From assembly GCA_019117205.1 (NCBI GenBank), contig DXAC01000015.1:1-64000 (forward strand): 64,000 bases of DNA, in the 5' to 3' direction. Both the position numbers and the translations under genes were made by a program. This document shows, piece by piece, positions 8,852 through 18,057 of the stretch. Source of the stretch: Candidatus Allofournierella merdigallinarum (GTDB lineage: Bacteria; Bacillota; Clostridia; Oscillospirales; Ruminococcaceae). Under the pieces are notes generated by a model that was not told where the DNA came from, did not search any database, and worked only from the letters and a program-made list of their open reading frames with translations. The stretch's first letter is position 1. Every line of letters begins with the position of its first letter.

Positions 8852-11092
8852 TCATTTCCATTCCCATGCTTTGATTTGCCTTAAAAGGACACGGTTTTCC
8901 CCTTTGAAATTCCTGACGGTTACCGTCATTTCGTCTGCAGTAATGTTATTTATCAAGGCATACTGTAAAGCACTTTCCTGGTTCGTCATTTCTATCGAGC
9001 CAACCTCTTGCCCGTCACATTTAAAGCTGATCGTGTAATCCGTGGCAAAATTGTCGTCGCTTTCCCATTGCAAAAAGACAGACCCGAACGATACTGGGTC
9101 TCCCCCGCTCACTTTTAATGTAAATTTGGCTGGCTCCGTTTCAAGCATAGCCGCATAACCGTCAAGATCGTCATCCAGTGCATCTTCTATCCCATGATCC
9201 GGATAATACAACTCCGAATTTGCGCTTTCCAGCTCGATCTGTTTTATCTGGTCTTGCTGTTGGGACGAAGTGAACGTCCGCAGAAAGATGTTTTCCAATA
9301 TGGTTTGATTCTGATCCCTGCTTGTGTAATTCCGGAAAAAGTATGCGCTGAGATCGTCTTCGTCCGCATTGCCGGCGAGAATTTTTTCCATCAGTTCTTT
9401 CCCTGCCGCACTTTGTGAAGCTTGATTGTTCAGCCAAATTTCCAGTTCATCTTTTTCGATTTTGTCCGAACCACTTTCCAAGATCTTGTTGTAGTAAGGC
9501 AGCATCGTGTCAACGTATGCCGCATACCGAAACTGTCCCTGATTCACCTGAGCAAAGAAATTGTCTGTCAGTTCACTGAGCACAGTGGTTATATCATCTT
9601 CCATCCGCTCATACGTGCTGGAGTTGTATAAACAGTTGTCGATAAGGAACGGAGCATCCTGGCAGAACAAGATGCCGCCGAAAGATTTTTCCGGTTCAAA
9701 AAACAAAACCATAGTATTTTGAGGCGAACCAAAAACATAAAACTCGTAATTGTTTGCCTGAATTTTGGTCGCCCACATGGCATAGAGCTCCCTGTTGGAA
9801 AACATCTTTATATCTCTCTGGTCATAACTACGCATCTTGATTTGCTGCATGTTGTTTTCATCCTGAACGTACCAAACAGACGAGAAGCCACCCACAACCT
9901 TTCCGCCAGAGAAAAACGGATTGCAAAAATCAACGGGTATCTCATCACATTCTTCATACAGATATGCTATATCATACGCAAATTCAGGGACGTAATCCAG
10001 GTGATCGAAACTTTGTTCCGAAAGAGCATCCTGGGCGGCATATGCCACCAAATCACCACAAAGATTCAGCTGCACAACACGGTTTTTGAATGTGTCTGTG
10101 ACATATAGGGCGTCTTCTTCCGCAAGCACCGCATACGGGTAATCCCAATTGGTCAAATACGGCCCATTAGTGCCAATGGCGGAGATATAATTCAAATCTT
10201 TGTCCAGGAGGGTAATCATTCCGGTGTGCGCATCGCTTACAAGCAGCCGATTGCCGAACAGTTCCAGTGCCACCGGCCACATGTAAGCGTTTACGCCGTG
10301 GTTCGCGAGATGTCCAACTCGGCAGAGCTCATTTCCATCCCAATCGAATTTAATAATCTCTCTTGTCTGCAGGCTGGTGCAATACACCGCATCGCCGGAA
10401 ATCTCCACACCGTGGGCCAAGAGGACTTCTCTTTTCCACAGCAGCTCACCATTGCTTTTAAACAGGAACAAGGCGTTTCCATCGTAGTCCGCAACCGCAA
10501 TGCGGGTGCCGTCATCGCTCAGAGCCACGTTCTCCGGAGAGATAAGCCCTTCAGAAACAATCATCTGTTCGACATTGAACTTATTGTCGCTGCTAATCGT
10601 ACCAATAAGAATGTTGTGGCCGTTGTAATTTGCCACATAGAGTTTCCCCGTTTCCTGATCAAAACATAAGCCGGTGGGGTTCCAAGAATCCTGCGCCATA
10701 TCCAGCGTTTCATCAAGCGTGCCGAGGATCTCACAGGAATCAAGGCCAAGCGGCTCCAGTTCTGTTACCTGCCCAGAATTCCAGTCGAGGATTTGCAAAT
10801 TTCGATAGTGGCAGATTAGAAACTTGTCTTCTTCATATCTGACTATAGAAGACGCCTGAACATTTTTATTCGTCTGGATAAACTGGAAATCCTCCGAGAG
10901 CGTCAATGCAGTCAATTCCCCCGTATCATTCTCCGGAAACGTAATGAGCGCCGAATGAGGGGCCGCAAGTTCGTCGGATGAGGAGCTGCCGGAACTGCTT
11001 TCTTGCCGTGGTACGGTGCATCCTACACAGGACACGATTACGGCCAGAGCCAGCACAAGCACGAGCCATTGCTTTCTCATTTTTGTTCGCAT
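8852..11092 (-). CDS. beta-propeller (NHL-like) lipoprotein
   Basis: A large exported lipoprotein of about 746 residues, with a signal peptide ending SCVGC and a serine-rich linker. Residues about 90-360 hold repeated strand motifs (for example NPTGLCFDQETGKLYVANY, SPENVALSDDG, DGNALFLF) typical of six-bladed or NHL propellers. The remaining 380 residues have no family I recognise. A TTG at 11095 and an ATG at 11092 are alternative starts behind AAAGGAATGAG. It is flanked by a truncated paralogue upstream and the broken transglutaminase-like gene downstream. Base composition is visibly more AT-rich than the rest of the operon, which suggests acquisition. Function unknown; cell-surface binding or scaffolding is plausible. 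Confidence 0.7.
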   Translation of the reverse strand: MRTKMRKQWLVLVLALAVIVSCVGCTVPRQESSSGSSSSDELAAPHSALITFPENDTGELTALTLSEDFQFIQTNKNVQASSIVRYEEDKFLICHYRNLQILDWNSGQVTELEPLGLDSCEILGTLDETLDMAQDSWNPTGLCFDQETGKLYVANYNGHNILIGTISSDNKFNVEQMIVSEGLISPENVALSDDGTRIAVADYDGNALFLFKSNGELLWKREVLLAHGVEISGDAVYCTSLQTREIIKFDWDGNELCRVGHLANHGVNAYMWPVALELFGNRLLVSDAHTGMITLLDKDLNYISAIGTNGPYLTNWDYPYAVLAEEDALYVTDTFKNRVVQLNLCGDLVAYAAQDALSEQSFDHLDYVPEFAYDIAYLYEECDEIPVDFCNPFFSGGKVVGGFSSVWYVQDENNMQQIKMRSYDQRDIKMFSNRELYAMWATKIQANNYEFYVFGSPQNTMVLFFEPEKSFGGILFCQDAPFLIDNCLYNSSTYERMEDDITTVLSELTDNFFAQVNQGQFRYAAYVDTMLPYYNKILESGSDKIEKDELEIWLNNQASQSAAGKELMEKILAGNADEDDLSAYFFRNYTSRDQNQTILENIFLRTFTSSQQQDQIKQIELESANSELYYPDHGIEDALDDDLDGYAAMLETEPAKFTLKVSGGDPVSFGSVFLQWESDDNFATDYTISFKCDGQEVGSIEMTNQESALQYALINNITADEMTVTVRNFKGENRVLLRQIKAWEWK

Positions 11093-11114
11093 CAATTCGT
11101 CTCATTCCTTTCAT

Positions 11115-12029
11115 TTAGACACAGTCAGCCCGTTCTTTCAAGCACCTCGAAATCCTGCCCGAATGGGCATCCGCCACTAAAAGCTGACCGTTATAAGTTT
11201 CGAGTGCTACTGGCCACATGTATGCATTTGCACCATATTTCGCCAAAGTTCCAACACGATTTACTTCATTTCCGTCCCAATCATACTGGATCACTTCTCG
11301 AGTGTCCAGGCTCGTGCAATAAACATACTCATCGGTTATTTCCACGCCATGTGCCAAGCCAACTTCTTTCTTCCATAAAACACTTCCGTCGTTTCCGAAC
11401 AAAAACAATGCGTTTCCGTCGTAATCCGCCACCGCAATGCAAGAGCCATCTTCATTGACCACTACGTTTTCGGGAGAGACGAGCCCCTGGGCAACAATCA
11501 TCTTTTCCACACGAAACTCGTAGTTTTCGGTGATCGTACCAATTAAAATGTTGTGCCCATTGTAATTTGCGATATACAATTGCTGCGAAGACTTATCATA
11601 GTACAAACCTGTTGGGTTCCATGGTTTTTCATCCATCGCAAGCTGCTCGTCAACGGTGCCCAAGACCTCACAGTTTTCAAGACCGCTCGGTATGATCTCG
11701 GTCTGCTCGCCACTGCTCCAATCCAGCAAACTCAATTTATCATAATAGGCTATAAGGAATTGATCGGCCTTGTACCGAACGATCGAGGCCGCCTTGGCCC
11801 TGTCATTGCTCTGGATATATTCAAAATCATCCCCCAGCGTAAATACCGTGAGCGCACCATTCCCGTTTTCCGGAAAAGAAATGTCATCTTCCCGCAATGC
11901 GATATCTGCCACGCTGGACGAGCTCTCTGCAGGCCCCACGGCATTGCTCTGGGCGGGGACGCATCCTGTAATGCAAGCAGCAAGGCCGACAAATGCCACA
12001 AGTATTGAAACTCTAATCTTCTTCAGCAT
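11115..12029 (-). CDS. truncated beta-propeller lipoprotein paralogue
   Basis: A 304-residue protein with lipobox AACITGC (Cys23) that aligns almost end to end with the first roughly 300 residues of the 746-residue neighbour (shared NPTGL, NYNGHNILIGTI, SPENV, DGNALFLF, NAYMWPVALE). Similarity stops at DAHSG; 13 unrelated residues follow before a stop, 20 bases ahead of the next start. The C-terminal half present in the neighbour is missing. This looks like a tandem duplication that lost its 3' part. A good site (AAGGAGAAG) precedes the ATG, so a short product could still be made. Confidence 0.7.
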   Translation of the reverse strand: MLKKIRVSILVAFVGLAACITGCVPAQSNAVGPAESSSSVADIALREDDISFPENGNGALTVFTLGDDFEYIQSNDRAKAASIVRYKADQFLIAYYDKLSLLDWSSGEQTEIIPSGLENCEVLGTVDEQLAMDEKPWNPTGLYYDKSSQQLYIANYNGHNILIGTITENYEFRVEKMIVAQGLVSPENVVVNEDGSCIAVADYDGNALFLFGNDGSVLWKKEVGLAHGVEITDEYVYCTSLDTREVIQYDWDGNEVNRVGTLAKYGANAYMWPVALETYNGQLLVADAHSGRISRCLKERADCV

Positions 12030-12063
12030 ATGCTTCTCCTTATACTTCGCGCCTCGGAGAGTC

Positions 12064-13767
12064 TCAATCGTTCAGCAGCCCGTTTTCTTGCAAAATCTTC
12101 TCGAACGCCGCTTTCTGGCTCTCGTAGCTGAATTTGTTTTTGCAGTTGGCGTAGTTGGCTTTCATCGCCGCCACCCGCTGGGGGTCGTGGAGCAGCGCGT
12201 TCAGGGTGCGGCCGAACTTGTCCGGGTCGGACAGGTCCTCCGCCACCCCCACGCCGTGCTCGCCGGCCACCATGGAGATCTCTTTCATCGAAACATCGTA
12301 GAGCATGGGCAGCGTGGCCTCGAAATACTCCATCAGCTTGTTGGGCACCGAGTAGGAGAAATATTCGTCCATGGCCGAATAGGGCAGCACGCCCAAATCG
12401 GCGTTGACGGTGAACTTGAGCAGTTCGCTCTGGTTCACCCAGCCCACCATCACCACCCGGTCTTTGCGGCCCTCCTGCTCCAGGATCTTGAGGAACGTCT
12501 CCTCGTAGGGCCCGCCGCCCACCACCGCAAGGTAGCAGTCGTCCTCCAGATACCGGGTGGCGCGGGCCAGGTTGTCCAGGTTGCGAAGTTCGGTCATGCT
12601 GCCCTGGAAGATCGCCACACGGCTGCCCCGGGGGACGCCATACCGGCTCCAGAAGTCCCGCTCCCGCTCGGTATACGCCAGGCTCAGGTCGGCGCTCATG
12701 CAGGAGTAGATCACATCAAAATGCTTGTTGTAACATTCGCCCATGTCCTGCGCTAAGTACTTGCCCACCGTGATGCACACATCGCACCGGGGATACAGCT
12801 CCGCCTCGCTCTTTTCCGACATCTCGATCTTGTTTTTCATGGTGCTCTCCCACAGGCGGGCCTGCTTATACCACCACTCGTGGCAGTCCACCATCAGCTT
12901 GCAGCCGACGGCCTCCTTGAGCATCACGCCGATGGGCAGCGTGGGAAGGTCCGCCACATAGACGAGATCCGGCTTTTCGTGGCGCAGGCTGCGGCGCACC
13001 CGCTCCAGGATGGGGGAGAAATCGTAGACGATCTTGCGGTATTCCCGGAAGTCAAAGCGCTTGCCCTCCAGCTCATCCTCCCCCAGCTCGCCCCAGGGGA
13101 TGGGGACGCCGCAGTACAGCTCGGGGGGATCGTTGTTGAACAACCACACGCCGTTGTCGGCGCTTTTGCAGTGGGCGGCCAGCGCCCGGCCCCGCGGGCC
13201 CTCGGTGTAGGCCACCGCGATGTCCCCCAGCATGGTGTAGCCGTCGCCGGCCACCTTGTTCAGGTCCGCGCTCACGATCGCGCGCTCGTATTCCCGCGCC
13301 TCCGCGGCAAGGGCCCTGTCGGTGATCACCGTGACGTGCCGGGTGCGGCTGTCGTAGACAAGGCAGCGCCCGCCCTTTTCCAGCGAGGCGAAAAAGCCGC
13401 TGCGCTCCCCCACCGTTTTTATGGTGTAGCCGTCCTTGCTCTTGCGGGCGCCGGAAAGCTCGCCCAGCCCCGCGGCGTATCGCTGGTGCTCCGCGTGGTA
13501 CTGCTCCTGCTTTTGGATCACCGCCTCCAACAGGGCCTGCTCATTGGCCAGCAGGGCGCCGGTCTTCAGGCCATACAGCTTGACGGTTTTCCAGTCCAGC
13601 GGGCGGACGACGTACTCCGGGTCACGGTCGTTGGTGAAATCGGTGTAGGCCGCCGGGAAGAGTTTGACGGTGTAGCCGTTCTCCTGCAGCACATCCGCGA
13701 AGAAAAAGATGCGCCGGTCGATGTATGCGTCGTGCGTGACGAGCCATGCAATGCGCTTGGTGCTCAT
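12064..13767 (-). CDS. glycosyltransferase family 4-like, with a long insertion
   Basis: A 567-residue GT-B fold enzyme. The N-terminal domain begins KRIAWLVTHDAYIDRR. The C-terminal GT4-like domain includes IFQGSMTELRNLDNL, VVGGGPYEE and SYSVPNKLMEYFEATLP, the usual donor-nucleotide region. Typical GT4 enzymes are about 380 residues. The extra roughly 150 residues (about 75-230) lie between the first strands and the acceptor region, and I do not recognise them. Its ATG overlaps the stop of the preceding methyltransferase gene, so the two are translationally coupled. Likely builds the ABC-exported glycan. Confidence 0.8.
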   Translation of the reverse strand: MSTKRIAWLVTHDAYIDRRIFFFADVLQENGYTVKLFPAAYTDFTNDRDPEYVVRPLDWKTVKLYGLKTGALLANEQALLEAVIQKQEQYHAEHQRYAAGLGELSGARKSKDGYTIKTVGERSGFFASLEKGGRCLVYDSRTRHVTVITDRALAAEAREYERAIVSADLNKVAGDGYTMLGDIAVAYTEGPRGRALAAHCKSADNGVWLFNNDPPELYCGVPIPWGELGEDELEGKRFDFREYRKIVYDFSPILERVRRSLRHEKPDLVYVADLPTLPIGVMLKEAVGCKLMVDCHEWWYKQARLWESTMKNKIEMSEKSEAELYPRCDVCITVGKYLAQDMGECYNKHFDVIYSCMSADLSLAYTERERDFWSRYGVPRGSRVAIFQGSMTELRNLDNLARATRYLEDDCYLAVVGGGPYEETFLKILEQEGRKDRVVMVGWVNQSELLKFTVNADLGVLPYSAMDEYFSYSVPNKLMEYFEATLPMLYDVSMKEISMVAGEHGVGVAEDLSDPDKFGRTLNALLHDPQRVAAMKANYANCKNKFSYESQKAAFEKILQENGLLND

Positions 13768-16136
13768 AACTTGATTCTCCTCTTGATCTTGAAATACAGC
13801 TCCTTGAGCCCCATTGAGATCAGCAGCTCATAGAGCCTGCTGTGACGCCGGAGCCAGCCGTGGAAACGGCGTTTGCCGTTCCGGAGCGCCGCAAAGGCTT
13901 TTTGGCGGATGCGGGACGGTCGCCCGCCCTCGCAGATGCCCATGATCGCTTCCGCGAACAGGGAGTCGATGATGATCTTTCTCCCGTCCCAGGGTACCTG
14001 GGACGGAGAAACGCCTCGGGGGACGTCCCCCGAAAACGCGGCGCAACTTTCGGCCACCAGTGAATCGATGATCAGCGTGCGGGCGTCGCTCGACGGCAGA
14101 GGCTGCGGCGCGTCGCCCTGTGGCAGAGGTCCCGGTGCTTCCTGCAGCTCCGTGGCCAGCAAACTGTCCACGATCAGCGCCCGGGCATCCTTCTCTGGGG
14201 CCTCCCGGGGCTTCGCGTCCGGCGGGCACTCTGCGGCGCGCTCGTCCTGCGGTGCCGGGCACACGGCCTGTACGAACCGCTGCAACGCGTTCTCCTGGCG
14301 CCGGTGCGTTTCGCCGGTGAGCTGCAGCCAGCGCTCCGGTTCATGGGAAAGGGCCAATCCCTCGGCAGGCATCAGAAGCGCGTATCGCACGCCGTCTTTC
14401 TCAAAGCGCAAAAAGCCGCCCTGACCTCCGGGGTAGAACCAGCAGGGGACATCCTCATCGCCGGCAAGCCGGCAGTGGTACAGGGTAACGTTTTGCGCTT
14501 TGAAGTATATCTTCACATAAACAGGCGCGTATTCCCACTGTCCCTCCAGGCGGCAGGTCGTGGGCGTTTCGCCCCATTCCCATTCGCAAACATAAAATTC
14601 CCTGCCCTCCGCGTCCAGCAGCGCCACCGAAACATTGCCGGGACCGCCGGGCATGGCCCCGGTCACCTCCAAGGCGGTGTAATGCCGCGCGAGCGCCGGA
14701 AACGAGACCGCGAACCATGCAGTTTCCGCCTGATCCTGGCGGGCGAAGCGGAACGCGTCCTGTTCCGCCTCCATGGTACAGCCTTGCAGATACAGGCCCG
14801 GGGTCATCTCGGTCGCCGTATATACCTGCCGAGGCCGCACTTCGCTGGAGGGCTGCAGAACATTGCACGCCCGGCGCAGACGGTCGAAGCCCGTCTGCCG
14901 GGCGGGCCAGCCGGTGTCTGGCTGCTGATCCACCCGGCAAAACAGCACACCGATCTCGGTGTAGGCCGGGAATGGCCGGTCAGCATCAAAGTCGGCCAAA
15001 CGTCTCAGGACCTGCCGTTCGCCCTGGCCCACGTTGGCGCTTTTTCCGCCGCAATTCGGGCAGACGGCGCCCTCCACGCAGTACATATTCCAGCCAAGCC
15101 GGTGCGCGACGGCGGCTTCCAAAAGCTCTTTCCGGCGCAGGGAAACGTCTCCGGTGTAGTTTACGCAGACGGGACGCCACGCGCCGGACACCAGATCGGT
15201 GAGGCGCTGCTGATCGAAAAACCGTTTGTGATGGTTCACGTGCCAGACATTCCGGCAGGCGGGGCAATATGCCATGGCCATGACGGGATCTTCCTGAAAA
15301 GGCACCTGGAGATACAGGTATTTCCGGCTTACCCGCTCCAGCTCTGCCATGCCTTTCGCCAACACGTCGTCCGGCAGATGCTCCAGCATATCGCACGCCA
15401 TGACCATATCCACCGAGCCGTCGGCCAGGGGGATATCCATAATGTCCCCCACACAGGTCTGGCGCAGATTGCCCCGCAGAATCTCCTTGCTGATGTCCAT
15501 GGCCAGTACCGAGAGATCCGGGGGGAGATTGCGATTCACATATCCCGGGCCGGAACCGATGTCCAGCACCGTTTCCACGTCCCGGGGGAGCACATTCAAA
15601 AAAGAGGCAATAGCGTTGTCGATTGAAGGCACCCCGTCGTCCGCTTTCTGGTGCGCCGCGAGATAGTCCTCCGCTTCGCCCTCGTTTGTTTCGTTGATTG
15701 CACTGGAACCGACAATTTCAAAGCGCTGGGGGCGGGGATAAAACTCGTCCCATCTGCGCCAAAACGCCTCGAACGCGCCGGCGTCCTCTGACGCAAGGTG
15801 GAACAGGCTCTGCCGGCGAACCTCCCGCAAAAGCGGTGCCAGTTCCACAGCCTGCCGCGCGGGCCGGCCTACGTTGTCCTCCAGCCAGTAGAGGAATTGC
15901 CGGTATACGTCTACCATGGCGTCGGCGGGCGAGTCCGGCGTCATGGCGCGGACTGCCTCCAGCAGTTCTTTTGTGCAGGGGTAGCGCTCGCCCGTATCTG
16001 GCGCCCAAACAAGGTCTCCCTCCGCCGCGCAGAAGCTGACCTTGCAGCAAGCCTGCAAAGCCACGGCGCGCAGAATATTCTTTGCCAGCGGCCGGATGGG
16101 AACGCCGGCTGTGAGGACCTCAATGTTCCAGGTCAT
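13764..16136 (-). CDS. SAM methyltransferase-domain protein with 34-residue C-terminal repeats
   Basis: A 790-residue protein. A class I methyltransferase core starts near 185 with DIGSGPG at 192-198 (SAM loop). Two CxxC pairs (CPAC, CPNC) suggest zinc sites near 270 and 350. A middle region (about 400-620) looks beta-rich and unassigned. From residue 650 the motif DARxLIxDSLxA occurs at 650 and 684 and a variant (GRKIIIDSLFA) at 718, exactly 34 residues apart. A basic C-terminus follows (KIKRRIKL). Start and stop codons overlap the Wzt gene before it and the glycosyltransferase after it. By analogy with WbdD it could methylate the chain end read by the Wzt tail. That role is inferred. Confidence 0.7.
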   Translation of the reverse strand: MTWNIEVLTAGVPIRPLAKNILRAVALQACCKVSFCAAEGDLVWAPDTGERYPCTKELLEAVRAMTPDSPADAMVDVYRQFLYWLEDNVGRPARQAVELAPLLREVRRQSLFHLASEDAGAFEAFWRRWDEFYPRPQRFEIVGSSAINETNEGEAEDYLAAHQKADDGVPSIDNAIASFLNVLPRDVETVLDIGSGPGYVNRNLPPDLSVLAMDISKEILRGNLRQTCVGDIMDIPLADGSVDMVMACDMLEHLPDDVLAKGMAELERVSRKYLYLQVPFQEDPVMAMAYCPACRNVWHVNHHKRFFDQQRLTDLVSGAWRPVCVNYTGDVSLRRKELLEAAVAHRLGWNMYCVEGAVCPNCGGKSANVGQGERQVLRRLADFDADRPFPAYTEIGVLFCRVDQQPDTGWPARQTGFDRLRRACNVLQPSSEVRPRQVYTATEMTPGLYLQGCTMEAEQDAFRFARQDQAETAWFAVSFPALARHYTALEVTGAMPGGPGNVSVALLDAEGREFYVCEWEWGETPTTCRLEGQWEYAPVYVKIYFKAQNVTLYHCRLAGDEDVPCWFYPGGQGGFLRFEKDGVRYALLMPAEGLALSHEPERWLQLTGETHRRQENALQRFVQAVCPAPQDERAAECPPDAKPREAPEKDARALIVDSLLATELQEAPGPLPQGDAPQPLPSSDARTLIIDSLVAESCAAFSGDVPRGVSPSQVPWDGRKIIIDSLFAEAIMGICEGGRPSRIRQKAFAALRNGKRRFHGWLRRHSRLYELLISMGLKELYFKIKRRIKL
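13944..14189 (-). repeat. in-frame 34-codon repeat, about 2.4 copies
   Basis: Inside the methyltransferase-domain gene. Residues 650-683, 684-717 and 718-731 each begin with the D/G-x-R-x-L/I-I-V/I-D-S-L-x-A motif, separated by Pro/Ala/Ser-rich spacers. The unit length is constant at 34 residues. Confidence 0.8.
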
Positions 16137-18043
16137 AACGTATCCTCGCTTTTGAAAGTTGTACCGTCAAACTGCCAGTGCGTGTTTCCGCACGCCCAGG
16201 TGCAGGCGTGGAGCATCTCCCCCAGGGACTTGCGGACTCCGAACGGCTGCTGCACCTTAAAAAACAGCGAGCGATCAGCCACACAGAAAGACGGTTCCTC
16301 CGCCAGCCGGGACATATTGCACTGTTTGAATATCCCGATACTGACCATATACTCGCCCTCGCCGATCCGCATGGGGGAGAGCAATGCCTCCAGGGTGGTC
16401 TCCCCCTCCAGGCCGCGGATGCCCACGTCCTCGCTCTTGCAGAAAAGCTGGGTGATCACCTTGCCGCTGCGCGCCATGATGCACACCACCGCCACGAACC
16501 GCTCCACCCGCTGCAGCGCGTTGAGCCGGATCTGGAAGCGGATGGTCTCGCCGGTGACGAAACTGCGGGTGCTGGTGCCTTCTGCGTTGAGTATGTCCAG
16601 CTTCTCGATGTGCAATTCCTGGGAGCCATAGACCGAGTTGGTCTTTTGCATCTGCTGGTAATCGGCGGCCTCTTCCGGGTCCGCGGCCGGCCCCGCGGCC
16701 GCCGCATCCTGCGCGGGGGGCGTGTCGTCGCGGGCGGGCGCCTGGGGCGCGTCCTCCTGCGGCGGCTGCTCCGGCGCGGCCGCCGCGTCCAGCTGGAACT
16801 CGAAACGGGTGGTCCCGTCGTGGATCTGGCCCAGGCGCTTGTAGGCCGTGCCGTCGAAATACTCCAGATACACCTTTTCCCGGCTGTCCGGCCGGGCCTT
16901 GATCTGGATGGTCAGCGGGCTGCTGGCCAGGTGGATCGGCACCGCCATCTGAAAGGGCGCGTGGCAGTTGGAGCCGTTCTGGTCGCAGTAGGCCCGGTAG
17001 AAGCTCTGGCGGTCCTTGCGCGCCTCGCTCCAGTCCATGGCGCCCTTTTCGGCCAGCAGGCAGGTGAACTGGGAGGGGTCGTCGTCCGTGGGCGCGCCCG
17101 GGCGGAGCTCCGACACCGTTTTGTCCTGGCAGAGCAGCTCGCAGCCGCTGACCGGGTGGGAATAGCGCGGATGCTTGCCGTCGCAGACAAAGTGGAACAG
17201 GATGACCTGGGTGGACTCGTCCGCCTGAGCGATGTTCACCATGTCCTTGTGGCGCACCCGGAACTCCTTGGCCCGCGCGCGCATCTCCTCTTCTTCCCGG
17301 ATCTTCTTGTTGTAGATCTTGGACACCTCCAGCGAGGTGCCCTCGTGGGTGATCTCGCCCCGCTCCAGCAGGATGGCCCGGTCGCAGATCTCCAGCACGC
17401 TGTCCATGCTGTGGGACACGAACAGTACCGTGGCGCCGCTGTCCTGGGTGAGGCGCTTCATCCGCTCGGCGCACTTGGAGGTGAACGCCGCGTCGCCCGC
17501 GCCCAGCACCTCGTCGATGATGAGGATGTCCGGCTCCAGCGCGGTGGATACGGCAAACGCCAGGCGGGAGTACATGCCCGCCGAGTAATACTTCACCGGC
17601 TGGTGGATGTAGTCCTCCAGTTCGCTGAACTCGATGATCTCGTCCACCGAGTCGCGTATCTTCCGGGGCTCCATGCCCGCGTAGGCAAGGGCCGCCCGGA
17701 TGTTCTCCACGCCGGTGAACTCCGGGTGGAAGCCGGTGCCCATCTGCAGCAGGGCCTGGATCTTGCCGTTCACGGTGATGCTTCCCTCGGTGGGCTTCAG
17801 GTTGCCGACGATCAGCTTGAGCAGGGTGCTCTTGCCCGCCCCGTTGCGGCCGATGATGCCGATGCGCTCGCCCTTGGGCACCACCAGGTCCACGTTGCGC
17901 AGCGCCCAGAACTCCCGGTATTTGGGCTCGCGGTCCCAAAAGCGGAGCTTGTCGAGGCCGAAGATATCCCAGATGCGGTCCGACTGTTTGTCAAACAGCT
18001 TGTACATTTTTCCGAGGCCATGGACCTCCACGGCATTTCCCAT
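16133..18043 (-). CDS. wzt: polysaccharide ABC exporter ATPase with C-terminal glycan-recognition domain (Wzt)
   Basis: A 636-residue protein. Residues about 1-250 form an ABC ATPase with Walker A GRNGAGKS (65-72), signature YSAGM (153-157), Walker B ILIIDE (173-178) and switch His211. This is the TagH/Wzt subfamily. A beta-rich C-terminal domain of the Wzt type ends the protein (about 480-610), after a Pro/Ala/Asp-rich low-complexity linker (about 420-465). The ATG has AAAGGAGA upstream. In E. coli O8/O9a such C-terminal domains bind the modified chain end before export. The neighbouring permease completes the transporter. Confidence 0.9.
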   Translation of the reverse strand: MGNAVEVHGLGKMYKLFDKQSDRIWDIFGLDKLRFWDREPKYREFWALRNVDLVVPKGERIGIIGRNGAGKSTLLKLIVGNLKPTEGSITVNGKIQALLQMGTGFHPEFTGVENIRAALAYAGMEPRKIRDSVDEIIEFSELEDYIHQPVKYYSAGMYSRLAFAVSTALEPDILIIDEVLGAGDAAFTSKCAERMKRLTQDSGATVLFVSHSMDSVLEICDRAILLERGEITHEGTSLEVSKIYNKKIREEEEMRARAKEFRVRHKDMVNIAQADESTQVILFHFVCDGKHPRYSHPVSGCELLCQDKTVSELRPGAPTDDDPSQFTCLLAEKGAMDWSEARKDRQSFYRAYCDQNGSNCHAPFQMAVPIHLASSPLTIQIKARPDSREKVYLEYFDGTAYKRLGQIHDGTTRFEFQLDAAAAPEQPPQEDAPQAPARDDTPPAQDAAAAGPAADPEEAADYQQMQKTNSVYGSQELHIEKLDILNAEGTSTRSFVTGETIRFQIRLNALQRVERFVAVVCIMARSGKVITQLFCKSEDVGIRGLEGETTLEALLSPMRIGEGEYMVSIGIFKQCNMSRLAEEPSFCVADRSLFFKVQQPFGVRKSLGEMLHACTWACGNTHWQFDGTTFKSEDTL

Positions 18044-18057
18044 AGTCCCTGTCTCCT

